Positions 6,000 to 13,338 of a DNA stretch of 16,514 bases are shown here, one piece after another. The notes under the pieces are model-generated. The model was not told the DNA's origin. It searched no databases and was given only the letters and a program-made list of their open reading frames with translations. Origin of the DNA: an uncultured Collinsella sp. (lineage in GTDB: Bacteria; Actinomycetota; Coriobacteriia; Coriobacteriales; Coriobacteriaceae); the NCBI GenBank assembly GCA_900547345.1, contig URGG01000040.1, forward strand, positions 1-16,514, read 5' to 3'. A program made the translations under genes and the position numbers. The stretch's first letter is position 1; each line of letters starts with the position of its first letter.

Positions 6000-7946
6000 T
6001 TAGCTATCGGAATGGCCAGCTGCCGCCTCGGCGCGCTCGGCATTCCATGCAACGAGCGCCTCGTGGACCGCCTTGGCAACATCGGCAGGTATGCCGCGAA
6101 CTTCCGCGATCTCTTGCTCGCTCGCCGCGCGCAAACGCTTCATCGAGCCAAAATGGCGCATAAGGGCACGTTTTCTGGTAGGTCCCACGCCTGGAACGTC
6201 ATCGAGTACCGAAACCGTCATGGCTTTATCGCGCAACTCACGATGGAACGTGATGGCAAATCGGTGGGACTCATCGCGTACCTGTTTAATTAGATAGAGC
6301 GACGCGGACCCGGTCGGCAGCACGACGGGAGTCTCGTCCCAAGGCACAAAAACTTCCTCATCGGCCTTCGCCAAACCACAAACCGGTATATCGAGCCCAA
6401 GAGCTTCAAGTTGCTTGATCGCAGCGGTCAATTGCGGCTTACCGCCATCGACAACGAGCAAATCGGGGCGCGAGCCAAAGCGCTCGTCGGCCATGCGCTC
6501 GGGAGCATAGCGTCGTCCCAAAACCTCGGACATCGACACGAAGTCGTTTGCCTCGTCCAATTCGGCCTGAATTTTAAAACGACGGTACTGGCTCTTGTCG
6601 GCGCGCCCGTTGGTAAACACCACCATCGAGGCGACGGTAAAGGTTCCGTGCAGCGTCGAGATATCGAAGCACTCGATACGCATCGGCGGCGCCGGCAGCG
6701 CCAGCGCGCTTTCGAGCTCCAGGAGCGCTTGATTGGTGCGGTCGTCAGCGTACCCCGTTCGCATCATGTAGCGCATGAGGGCATGGCGCGCATTTTTGGA
6801 TGCCATATCGAGCAAACGGTGCTTTTCGCCACGCTGCGGCCTATGGAGATGGCAGGAACGCTCGCGCTTGCCTGCAAGCCACTCCCCCAGCGCCTCCGCA
6901 TCCTCAAGCTCGACAGAGAGGTTTATCTCAGCTGGAATATCAGCCGTCTCGTCGTAATAGCGCTTAAGAAAGCCCGATTGAAGTTCCTCTTCGTCGACAT
7001 CCAAACCCTTATCGAGAATAAACTCGCAGGTTCGAACCGTTCGACCCTCACGCACGACAAAGACGCAAGCGGCGGAGATGGTCTCCTCGCGATAGAAACC
7101 GATGACATCGATATCGACACTGGAGGGAAAAACGACTTGCTGACGGTCGTCCAGACCCCTGATGACCTCCAAACGACGTTTGACGCGTGCCGCGCGCTCA
7201 AAGTCGAGCGCCTCGGCGGCATCCGTCATCTCGGAGGTCAGCTCATCGACGACATCCTTGCGATGGCCCGACAAAAAGCGCTCGACACGCTTGACGTTCT
7301 TGGCATAGTCCGTAGGAGAAATCGCGCCGACACACGCACCTGGGCCGCGCCCGACATGGTAGTCGAAGCAGGGACGCCCGTTTTGCGCGCAAATCATATT
7401 GACGATGTCTTCCTCGCCCTTGTGGGACTCGACGATACGACGACAACGACGCCACTCCGCACAAGAAGCCGAGCAGATCGGGATCACCTTGCGCAGCGTG
7501 TCAATGGTCTCACGCGCCGCGCGGCTATCGGTATAGGGACCAAAATAACGCGTTCCCGGCTTATGACGCTCGCGCGTGTATTTGATAGCGGGATACAGGT
7601 CGCCCTTTGTAATGGCGATAAAGGGGTAGCTCTTGTCATCCTTGAGGTCGACGTTAAAGTACGGATGGTACTGGCCGATCAGGTTGCGCTCGAGTACAAG
7701 CGCCTCATGCTCGGTTTCGACAACGATGTAGTCAAAGCTCGCAACCAATTGCATCATGAGCGGTATTTTTTGGCGCTCATCCTGCAGCGTCACGTACTGG
7801 CGCATACGGGAACGCAGGTTTTTCGCCTTGCCAACGTAGATGACATCGCCCTTGGCATCTTTCCAAAGGTAACATCCGGGCTGCGTGGGAACGCGCGAAA
7901 CCTGCTCGGCAAGCGTTGGTATGTTGTCGTGACCGGCCACGCGCAC
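6000..7946 (-). CDS. uvrC: UvrABC excinuclease subunit C
   Basis: A 648-aa nuclease that makes both incisions in nucleotide excision repair after UvrA/UvrB damage recognition. Domains: GIY-YIG endonuclease at about 15-100 (GCY 24-26, YVG 37-39, then the KAKNLRSR basic stretch); UvrB-binding UVR motif at about 231-262; RNase H-like nuclease with likely catalytic Asp428 (CFDIS), Asp468, Asp500 (VVDGGKPQ) and His561 (DESHRF); tandem helix-hairpin-helix at about 581-631 (VPGVGPTRKRAL). All catalytic residues look intact. Unusual: in the Fe-S cysteine region the 'RPCxxYxIGRCxxPC' pattern reads RPCFDYHVGRGPGAC, so one Cys is Gly201, and an expanded segment before it carries extra cysteines (158, 162, 168, 186). 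The start is GTG directly after the murJ stop, with no clear SD; a second GTG two codons later is also possible. Last gene of ybaK-murJ-uvrC. Confidence 0.95.
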   Translation of the reverse strand: MRVAGHDNIPTLAEQVSRVPTQPGCYLWKDAKGDVIYVGKAKNLRSRMRQYVTLQDERQKIPLMMQLVASFDYIVVETEHEALVLERNLIGQYHPYFNVDLKDDKSYPFIAITKGDLYPAIKYTRERHKPGTRYFGPYTDSRAARETIDTLRKVIPICSASCAEWRRCRRIVESHKGEEDIVNMICAQNGRPCFDYHVGRGPGACVGAISPTDYAKNVKRVERFLSGHRKDVVDELTSEMTDAAEALDFERAARVKRRLEVIRGLDDRQQVVFPSSVDIDVIGFYREETISAACVFVVREGRTVRTCEFILDKGLDVDEEELQSGFLKRYYDETADIPAEINLSVELEDAEALGEWLAGKRERSCHLHRPQRGEKHRLLDMASKNARHALMRYMMRTGYADDRTNQALLELESALALPAPPMRIECFDISTLHGTFTVASMVVFTNGRADKSQYRRFKIQAELDEANDFVSMSEVLGRRYAPERMADERFGSRPDLLVVDGGKPQLTAAIKQLEALGLDIPVCGLAKADEEVFVPWDETPVVLPTGSASLYLIKQVRDESHRFAITFHRELRDKAMTVSVLDDVPGVGPTRKRALMRHFGSMKRLRAASEQEIAEVRGIPADVAKAVHEALVAWNAERAEAAAGHSDS

Positions 7947-9629
7947 CTACTTGCGACGAAGCAGCGCCGAGACCTCGGGCATCTTAAGGACGACGGCAAG
8001 GCCAAAGGTAACAACAAGCGAGGCGACACCCGCAACGCAAACGTAGCCAAGAGTAATCAGAATCGAGCCGCCAAGTGCCCCGACAAAGTGTTCAAGCGCC
8101 CACATGACGCCGGCGCCTGCGGCAGCACCTAGGCCACCGAGCAAAAGGCCAAAGAAACCGCCATGTAGGATAGATTTGACCTGAAGGCCACGCAGGCGAC
8201 GACGCAGCCACCACAGCGAACAGCCGACCAAGATCACGTAGTCGACGACATACGAAAGCGCGATTGCCGGCATACCGAAGCCCAGCACAACGCCAAACAG
8301 CAGAACCGAGCCGGCCTGGCCGATGGCGGAATACAGGCAATAGCGGCTATAGGGCTTCATGTCGAGCAAGGCAGAGAAGCTCTTCTGCATCAACACGACC
8401 ACGCCGTAGAGCGGCAGCGAGAGCGCCAGGTAGACAAGGTACTCGGATACCAGCGCCACGCCGGATTCATCGAACTTGCCAGCACAGTAGATCATATTGA
8501 GCGGACGTGCGAAGACAATCAGGTACAGTGCGAACGGAATCAGGAAGAACAGCATCTGGGCGACGCCACGCGAAATGCCCGTGCGAACGCTGTCGTAATC
8601 CTTCTCCTGTGCGTCATGAGAGAGCTCGGTATAGAGCGCCGTCGAAAGCGAGGCGGCAATCAGCGCGTAGGGCAGCGTGTACCACAGGCGCGCATAGGCG
8701 ATGACGGAAGGACCCGTCTCGGGCTGGACCACCAGCGCGGCAGCGTTGGTGATAGAAGTCGAGACAAACATGCACACCGTGGCGAGCAGCGTCGGGATAC
8801 CGAGCGCAATCGTCTGGCGCAGCGCGGGGTCCTTAAAGTCGATATGGATATGGGGATGCACGCCGTGCTTGCCAAGCGCGGGAATCTGACATGCCATCTG
8901 AACAAAGACACCGAGGGTCGTACCGGCCGCAATCAAGATGATGCCGGCACGTTCGCCAAACTGTGCGGACACGGGCGCAAAACCCATAAAGCTCGCAATG
9001 ACGATCACATTGTTGAGGACCGGGGCAAACGTCGACCAAAAGTAGTCGCGGTGTGCGTTGAGAACGCCCGAGAACACCGAGCCCAAACCATAAAACAGAA
9101 TCTGGATGGCAAAGAAACGGAACATGAACGCAGCGGTATCCATGCTGCCACCGTCACCCGAAAGGAACGATTGCGTCCAGATAAAGCCCGGGGCGAACAC
9201 GGTCCCCAGCAACGAAATGCCACCCAGCACTAAAAGCAGAATGCCGAGCAGGTTGCCCACGTACTCGTTCGAGGCCTCGCGACCCTGCTCACGCCTCACG
9301 CCCATGTACACGGGCAAAAACGCCGTCACGAGCATGCCACCCATCACGAGTTCGTAGAGCATATTGGGCAGGTTGTTGGCGACCTGATAGGAGGACGAGA
9401 GTAGCGACATGCCGATAGCGGCCGCCATTGCCCACGTGCGGATAAAACCGGTGACGCGAGACACGATAGTCAGGATGGTCATAAGCCCGGCGGAACGACC
9501 AACCGTGGAGTAGTCCGACGAGCCCATGTCGTCAGTGTCATCTCGCGACGAAGAAGCTTCGGATGAGGGTGTCTGAGGCGCAGATTCTTTTGCAAAATGA
9601 GCTCCGCGCTTCAATTCTTCCTGCGGCAT
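7947..9629 (-). CDS. murJ: Lipid II flippase MurJ (MviN family)
   Basis: A 560-aa polytopic membrane protein (MOP superfamily) that moves the peptidoglycan precursor lipid II across the membrane. Residues 1-45 are a hydrophilic cytoplasmic tail; the hydrophobic helices of a roughly 14-TM protein follow. Family motifs: SRVTGFIRTWAMAAAIG (57-73, with Arg58 and Arg64), NNLPNMLYELVMGGMLVTAFLP (85-106), SGVLNAHRDYFWSTFAPVLNN (187-207) and ARLWYTLPYALIAASLSTALY (313-333). The second motif has Tyr-Glu where Gram-negative MurJ has the Arg of 'PNLLRRLFAEGAF'; this is the actinobacterial style. It lacks the C-terminal pseudokinase region seen in mycobacterial MviN. The ATG has an SD (GAGAGGAC) across the ybaK stop. 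It lies 3 nt after ybaK and 0 nt before uvrC, so the three are probably co-transcribed. Confidence 0.93.
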   Translation of the reverse strand: MPQEELKRGAHFAKESAPQTPSSEASSSRDDTDDMGSSDYSTVGRSAGLMTILTIVSRVTGFIRTWAMAAAIGMSLLSSSYQVANNLPNMLYELVMGGMLVTAFLPVYMGVRREQGREASNEYVGNLLGILLLVLGGISLLGTVFAPGFIWTQSFLSGDGGSMDTAAFMFRFFAIQILFYGLGSVFSGVLNAHRDYFWSTFAPVLNNVIVIASFMGFAPVSAQFGERAGIILIAAGTTLGVFVQMACQIPALGKHGVHPHIHIDFKDPALRQTIALGIPTLLATVCMFVSTSITNAAALVVQPETGPSVIAYARLWYTLPYALIAASLSTALYTELSHDAQEKDYDSVRTGISRGVAQMLFFLIPFALYLIVFARPLNMIYCAGKFDESGVALVSEYLVYLALSLPLYGVVVLMQKSFSALLDMKPYSRYCLYSAIGQAGSVLLFGVVLGFGMPAIALSYVVDYVILVGCSLWWLRRRLRGLQVKSILHGGFFGLLLGGLGAAAGAGVMWALEHFVGALGGSILITLGYVCVAGVASLVVTFGLAVVLKMPEVSALLRRK

Positions 9630-9632
9630 CGC

Positions 9633-10133
9633 TCAGTCCTCTCTCGTAATCGCGGCAACCGTCGCCCCGCAAAATGCAATTAAATCATCGGGTGCAAGCT
9701 CGAGCTGATAACCACGCTTGCCTCCCGAAATAAAAATGGTATCCCAAAGGACACACGTCTCATCAATGAGCGTCCGGTAGCGTTTTTTCATACCGACCGG
9801 GCTGCAGCCGCCGCGAACGTAGCCAGTCGCCGCAAGCAAATCCTTCACATGCATCATAACCAAGGACTTCTCCCCCGCGGCACGCGCGGCGGACTTTAGA
9901 TCGAGCTCATCGGCAACAGGGATGCAGCACACGACATGGTCGTTGGACGGCGTCACGCAGACCAAGGTCTTAAATCCTTGACCGGGCTCCTCGCCAAGCT
10001 GCTCCGAAATCGCGACACCCAGGCCCACCGACTCATCACCATCGTCTTCGTACGTATGTAGAACATAGGAAATGCCGGCGCTTTCCAGCTCGCGCATCGC
10101 ATTGGTTTTTGGCGTCTTTACAGCCTTTGCCAT
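9633..10133 (-). CDS. ybaK: YbaK/EbsC-family aminoacyl-tRNA deacylase (Cys-tRNA(Pro) deacylase type)
   Basis: A 166-aa cytoplasmic editing enzyme that hydrolyses mischarged tRNA, typically Cys-tRNA(Pro), in trans. Family pattern: TNAMRELESAGISYVLHTYE at the N-terminus, GFKTLV with the conserved Lys55 thought to be essential, VVCCIPVADELDLKSAA, and the GYVRGGCSPVGMKK loop near the C-terminal half. The ATG at 10131-10133 is preferred because AAAGGA lies 6 nt or so upstream. The open frame extends 32 codons further, but that leader is Arg/Cys-rich, non-family, and overlaps the promoter candidate. First gene of the ybaK-murJ-uvrC cluster. Exact tRNA specificity (Cys versus other) is inferred from the family. 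Confidence 0.88.
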   Translation of the reverse strand: MAKAVKTPKTNAMRELESAGISYVLHTYEDDGDESVGLGVAISEQLGEEPGQGFKTLVCVTPSNDHVVCCIPVADELDLKSAARAAGEKSLVMMHVKDLLAATGYVRGGCSPVGMKKRYRTLIDETCVLWDTIFISGGKRGYQLELAPDDLIAFCGATVAAITRED

Positions 10134-10170
10134 GACATATCCTTTCCCTCGCATTCGGACGCAAGGATTA

Positions 10171-10201
10171 AGTATATGTCCAATTCGGCTGCATACGTCA
10201 C
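10171..10201 (-). promoter_or_regulatory. Candidate promoter for ybaK-murJ-uvrC
   Basis: On the minus strand GTGACG (10196-10201), a 19-nt spacer, then TATACT (10171-10176). The -10 matches TATAAT at 5/6. The -35 matches TTGACA at 4/6, but the spacer is longer than usual. It sits between the uvrA terminator candidate and the ybaK SD, where a promoter is needed, and would give a leader of about 30 nt. Confidence 0.4.
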
Positions 10202-10214
10202 TTCGGCACAGCAA

Positions 10215-10245
10215 GCGCCATCGAATCACAAGGAGTCGATGGCGC
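10215..10245 (-). terminator. Hairpin terminator candidate downstream of uvrA
   Basis: GCGCCATCGA (10215-10224) and TCGATGGCGC (10236-10245) form a perfect 10-bp stem with an 11-nt loop, 20 nt past the uvrA stop. On the minus strand it is followed by TTGCTGTGCC, only weakly U-rich. Its place between uvrA and the ybaK promoter candidate supports termination of the uvrA transcript. Confidence 0.6.
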
Positions 10246-10265
10246 CCATAAACTGAATCGCCTAT

Positions 10266-13145
10266 TTATTGAGCATCAAGTTGAGCCTGACGCTCCCGGT
10301 CACGCCTGAGCAACGGCGCCAAAAACTTGCCCGTATAACTCTGCGGACAGTCCGCAACCTGCTCCGGTGTGCCCGAAACCACGACGGTTCCGCCGCCGTT
10401 ACCGCCCTCGGGACCCATATCGATCAGGCGGTCGGCAACCTTGATGACATCAAGGTTGTGCTCAATCACCAGCACCGTGTTGCCCGCATCGACCAAACGC
10501 TGCAGCACATCGAGCAGCTGGCGGACGTCCTCAAAATGAAGACCGGTCGTCGGCTCGTCCAAAATATAGAACGTCTTGCCCGTCTGGCGTCGATGAAGCT
10601 CCTTGGCGAGCTTCACACGCTGCGCCTCGCCGCCCGAGAGCGTCGTGGCGGGCTGGCCCAGGCTCACGTAGCCTAAGCCTACATCGTACAGCGTCTGGAG
10701 CTTGCGCTTAATCTGCGGGATATTCCCAAAGAAGGCCAGCGCCTCGGTGACGCTCATGTCGAGCACGTCCGAGATGGTCTTGCCACGGTAGGTGACCTCG
10801 AGTGTCTCGCGGTTGTAGCGTTTACCGCCGCAAACTTCGCAGGGAACGTAGATATCGGGAAGGAAGTGCATCTCGATCTTGATCTGCCCGTCGCCCTTGC
10901 ACGCCTCACAGCGCCCGCCACTCACATTAAAGGAGAAACGACCCGGCGAGTAGCCGCGCGCCTTCGACTCCGGCGTACTCGCAAACAGTGCGCGAAGATC
11001 ATCCCACAGGCCGATATAGGTAGCAGGGTTGGAACGCGGCGTACGGCCAATCGGCGACTGGTCGATATCGATAACCTTATCGATACACTCAATGCCCTCG
11101 ATTTTCTTATACGGACCCACAGGGCGCGTCGAGCGGTGAATGGCATTCGTAAGGGCAGGCGCAATGGTGTCGGTAACCAGGGAGCTCTTGCCCGATCCCG
11201 ACACGCCGGTAACAACCGTAAGCGTACCAAACTCGATCTTGGCAGTAACGTTTTTGAGGTTGTTGGCTCGAGCGCCCGTAATTTTAAGGCAGCCGCGACC
11301 GGGCTTGCGCCGTTCATCAGGCACCCGAATCATTCGTTTGCCGGTCAGGTAAGCGCCCGTCATCGACTCAGGACACGCCATGATATCAGCAGGCGTTCCC
11401 GCCGCGACTACGTGCCCGCCGTTGACACCGGCGCCGGGCCCCATGTCGATCACGTAGTCGGCGGCACGGATTGTATCCTCGTCGTGTTCGACAACGATAA
11501 CGGTATTGCCGATATCGCGCAGGCGCTCGAGCGTCTTAATCAGGCGCTCGTTGTCACGCTGATGAAGACCGATCGAGGGCTCGTCCAGAATATAGAGCAC
11601 GCCCATGAGACCCGCGCCGATCTGCGTTGCCAGTCGAATACGCTGCGCCTCGCCCCCCGGAAGCGCCGCCGAGGCACGATCGAGCGTCAGATAGTCGAGT
11701 CCAACATCGACCAGAAAACGCAAGCGCTCCAGGATTTCCTTGACGATACGGCCGCCGATAAACTGTTGGCGCTCGGTGAGTTCCAGGCCCTCAAAAAACT
11801 CGAGCGATTCACGGCACGACAGGCAACAAACCTCGTAAATGGACTTGCCGCCCACGGTGACGGCAAGCATCTCGGGACGCAGGCGAGCACCGTGACAGCT
11901 CGAGCACGGCTCCTCGCGAATGTACTTCTCCAGGCGCGCCTTGGTGTTCTCGTTCGTCGTCTCGGTATAGCGTTCGTACAGGATGTTGCGAACGCCCGAA
12001 AACTTGGTATCCCACTGGCTGCGACGCCCATCGAGCTTTTGATAGTCGACCGAAATCTTCGTGTCGCCCATGCCATCCAAAAACGCACGACGCACGCGAG
12101 GGGGCAAGTCCCCCCACGGCGTATCGGCGCTCACCTTAAAGTGTTTGCAGACCGCAGCAAAAATCTGCGGATAGTAGTTCGAATTGCCAAACAGGCTACC
12201 AAAGACTCCGTCGGCAATGGACTTCGAGGGATCCTCAATCAGCGCCTCGGCATCAACGGTTTTCTTAAAGCCCAGGCCGTCGCACTCAGGACATGCGCCA
12301 TAGGGAGCGTTGAACGAAAAGTCGCGGGGTTGTAGGTCGTCGATGGAGTGCCCGTGCTCCGGGCATGCCAGAGCCAACGAATACTCCAGTAGCTCGCCCT
12401 CGGTCCCCTCGGGAGCATCGCGATCGGGCAGCATGTATACGTTCACATTACCGTGCGCCAAGGCAGTCGCCTGTTCAACAGACTCGGCGATACGGCCCAG
12501 AGAATTCTCACGGATCACGATGCGGTCGACTACGACCTCGATATCGTGTTTGAACTTCTTGTCCAGATCGATCGGATCATCGAGCGAGCGCACTTCGCCG
12601 TCGACACGCACGCGGCTAAAGCCCTCGGCGCGAAGGTCCTCAAACAGTTTGGTGTACTCGCCTTTTCGCCCGCGCACCACCGGTGCCAGCACAAACGCGC
12701 GGCGACCCTCCCCCGCCGCCAAGACTTTGTCGGCAACCTGGTCGGTCGTCTGGCGCTCAATGACGCGGCCGCATTCGGGACAGTGCGGGGTGCCCACACG
12801 GGCGAACAGCAGGCGCAGATAGTCATAAATCTCGGTTACGGTGCCAACCGTCGAGCGAGGGTTTTTAGACGTCGTCTTTTGGTCGATCGACACCGCCGGC
12901 GAAAGGCCGTCGATTGAATCCAAGTCGGGTTTGTCCATCTGGCCCAAGAACTGGCGCGCATAGCTCGAAAGACTCTCGACGTATCGACGCTGGCCCTCGG
13001 CATAGATAGTGTCAAATGCCAGCGAACTCTTGCCCGAGCCAGAAAGACCGGTAATGACCACGAGTTGGTCACGCGGAATGGAAACATCGATATCACGGAG
13101 GTTGTGCTCACGAGCGCCGCGAATAACGATAGAAGAATCAGACAT
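10266..13145 (-). CDS. uvrA: UvrABC excinuclease subunit A
   Basis: A 959-aa dimeric ABC-type ATPase that searches for damaged DNA and loads UvrB in nucleotide excision repair. Two nucleotide-binding modules: Walker A GLSGSGKSS at 33-41 and GVSGSGKSS at 647-655; Walker B LYILDEPS near 517-524 and FYILDEPT near 859-866; second signature LSGGE at 836-840. Cysteine pairs of the zinc modules are present: C122/C125, C261 with C285/C288, C414/C417, and C746/C749 with C769/C772. The first signature reads LPGGE at 495-499: Pro496 (codon CCG) stands where Ser is normal. The ATG at 13143-13145 has an SD (AAGGAG) about 6 nt upstream; 22 further open codons upstream have no such support and run into the LexA box. 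Length is normal for the family. Probably SOS-regulated through the box at 13207-13220, and monocistronic. Confidence 0.97.
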   Translation of the reverse strand: MSDSSIVIRGAREHNLRDIDVSIPRDQLVVITGLSGSGKSSLAFDTIYAEGQRRYVESLSSYARQFLGQMDKPDLDSIDGLSPAVSIDQKTTSKNPRSTVGTVTEIYDYLRLLFARVGTPHCPECGRVIERQTTDQVADKVLAAGEGRRAFVLAPVVRGRKGEYTKLFEDLRAEGFSRVRVDGEVRSLDDPIDLDKKFKHDIEVVVDRIVIRENSLGRIAESVEQATALAHGNVNVYMLPDRDAPEGTEGELLEYSLALACPEHGHSIDDLQPRDFSFNAPYGACPECDGLGFKKTVDAEALIEDPSKSIADGVFGSLFGNSNYYPQIFAAVCKHFKVSADTPWGDLPPRVRRAFLDGMGDTKISVDYQKLDGRRSQWDTKFSGVRNILYERYTETTNENTKARLEKYIREEPCSSCHGARLRPEMLAVTVGGKSIYEVCCLSCRESLEFFEGLELTERQQFIGGRIVKEILERLRFLVDVGLDYLTLDRASAALPGGEAQRIRLATQIGAGLMGVLYILDEPSIGLHQRDNERLIKTLERLRDIGNTVIVVEHDEDTIRAADYVIDMGPGAGVNGGHVVAAGTPADIMACPESMTGAYLTGKRMIRVPDERRKPGRGCLKITGARANNLKNVTAKIEFGTLTVVTGVSGSGKSSLVTDTIAPALTNAIHRSTRPVGPYKKIEGIECIDKVIDIDQSPIGRTPRSNPATYIGLWDDLRALFASTPESKARGYSPGRFSFNVSGGRCEACKGDGQIKIEMHFLPDIYVPCEVCGGKRYNRETLEVTYRGKTISDVLDMSVTEALAFFGNIPQIKRKLQTLYDVGLGYVSLGQPATTLSGGEAQRVKLAKELHRRQTGKTFYILDEPTTGLHFEDVRQLLDVLQRLVDAGNTVLVIEHNLDVIKVADRLIDMGPEGGNGGGTVVVSGTPEQVADCPQSYTGKFLAPLLRRDRERQAQLDAQ

Positions 13146-13206
13146 GGAAGCTCCTTGCCTCCTATTGCATCGAATCATACTGTCGATGAGTTTAGCGCAC
13201 TCGACG

Positions 13207-13220
13207 CGCACAGATGTTCG
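13207..13220 (-). promoter_or_regulatory. LexA (SOS) box upstream of uvrA
   Basis: On the minus strand CGAAC-ATCT-GTGCG matches the Gram-positive/actinobacterial LexA box CGAACnnnnGTTCG at 9 of 10 defined positions. It lies 61 nt upstream of the uvrA ATG, ahead of a -10-like TAAACT, a position that would block the promoter. uvrA is a classical SOS gene, which supports the call. It is also about 70 nt upstream of the SD of the divergent plus-strand gene. Confidence 0.7.
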
Positions 13221-13288
13221 TAATACAAGATTCGCAGACCTTTAGCTTTGCGTATCGGGTGCTTTGTTTCTCGAAATGCCGTGGAAAG

Positions 13289-13326
13289 GTTACAGTAATC
13301 TACTACTGAACTTAATTTGCTGTAAC
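13289..13326 (+). repeat. 7-bp inverted repeat just upstream of the LTA-synthase-like gene SD
   Basis: GTTACAG (13289-13295) and CTGTAAC (13320-13326) are exact reverse complements with a 24-nt spacer. A smaller nested pair CAGTA/TACTG (13293-13297 and 13304-13308) shares bases with the left arm. The right arm ends directly before AGAGGAA, the SD of the gene. It could be an operator or a leader stem next to the ribosome site. I saw no strong -35/-10 pair in this stretch. Confidence 0.4.
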
Positions 13327-13338
13327 AGAGGAACGTCC

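Noticed and set aside
5952..6293. A 113-codon plus-strand open frame at the uvrC end
   Set aside because: Mostly antisense to uvrC, no SD, no recognisable motifs.
6411..8132. A 573-codon plus-strand open frame antisense to uvrC and the end of murJ
   Set aside because: Shadow frame; both minus-strand genes carry full domain sets.
10134..10229. A 32-codon N-terminal extension of the ybaK-like gene
   Set aside because: It overlaps the promoter candidate and leaves a good SD (AAAGGA) inside the gene; the extension is unlike the family.
10866..12335. A 489-codon plus-strand open frame antisense to uvrA
   Set aside because: Shadow frame of a strongly conserved gene; no SD and no recognisable domain.
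13146..13211. A 22-codon N-terminal extension of uvrA
   Set aside because: It leaves the AAGGAG SD inside the gene and overlaps the LexA box; UvrA normally starts near the 'IxIRGAREHNL' motif.
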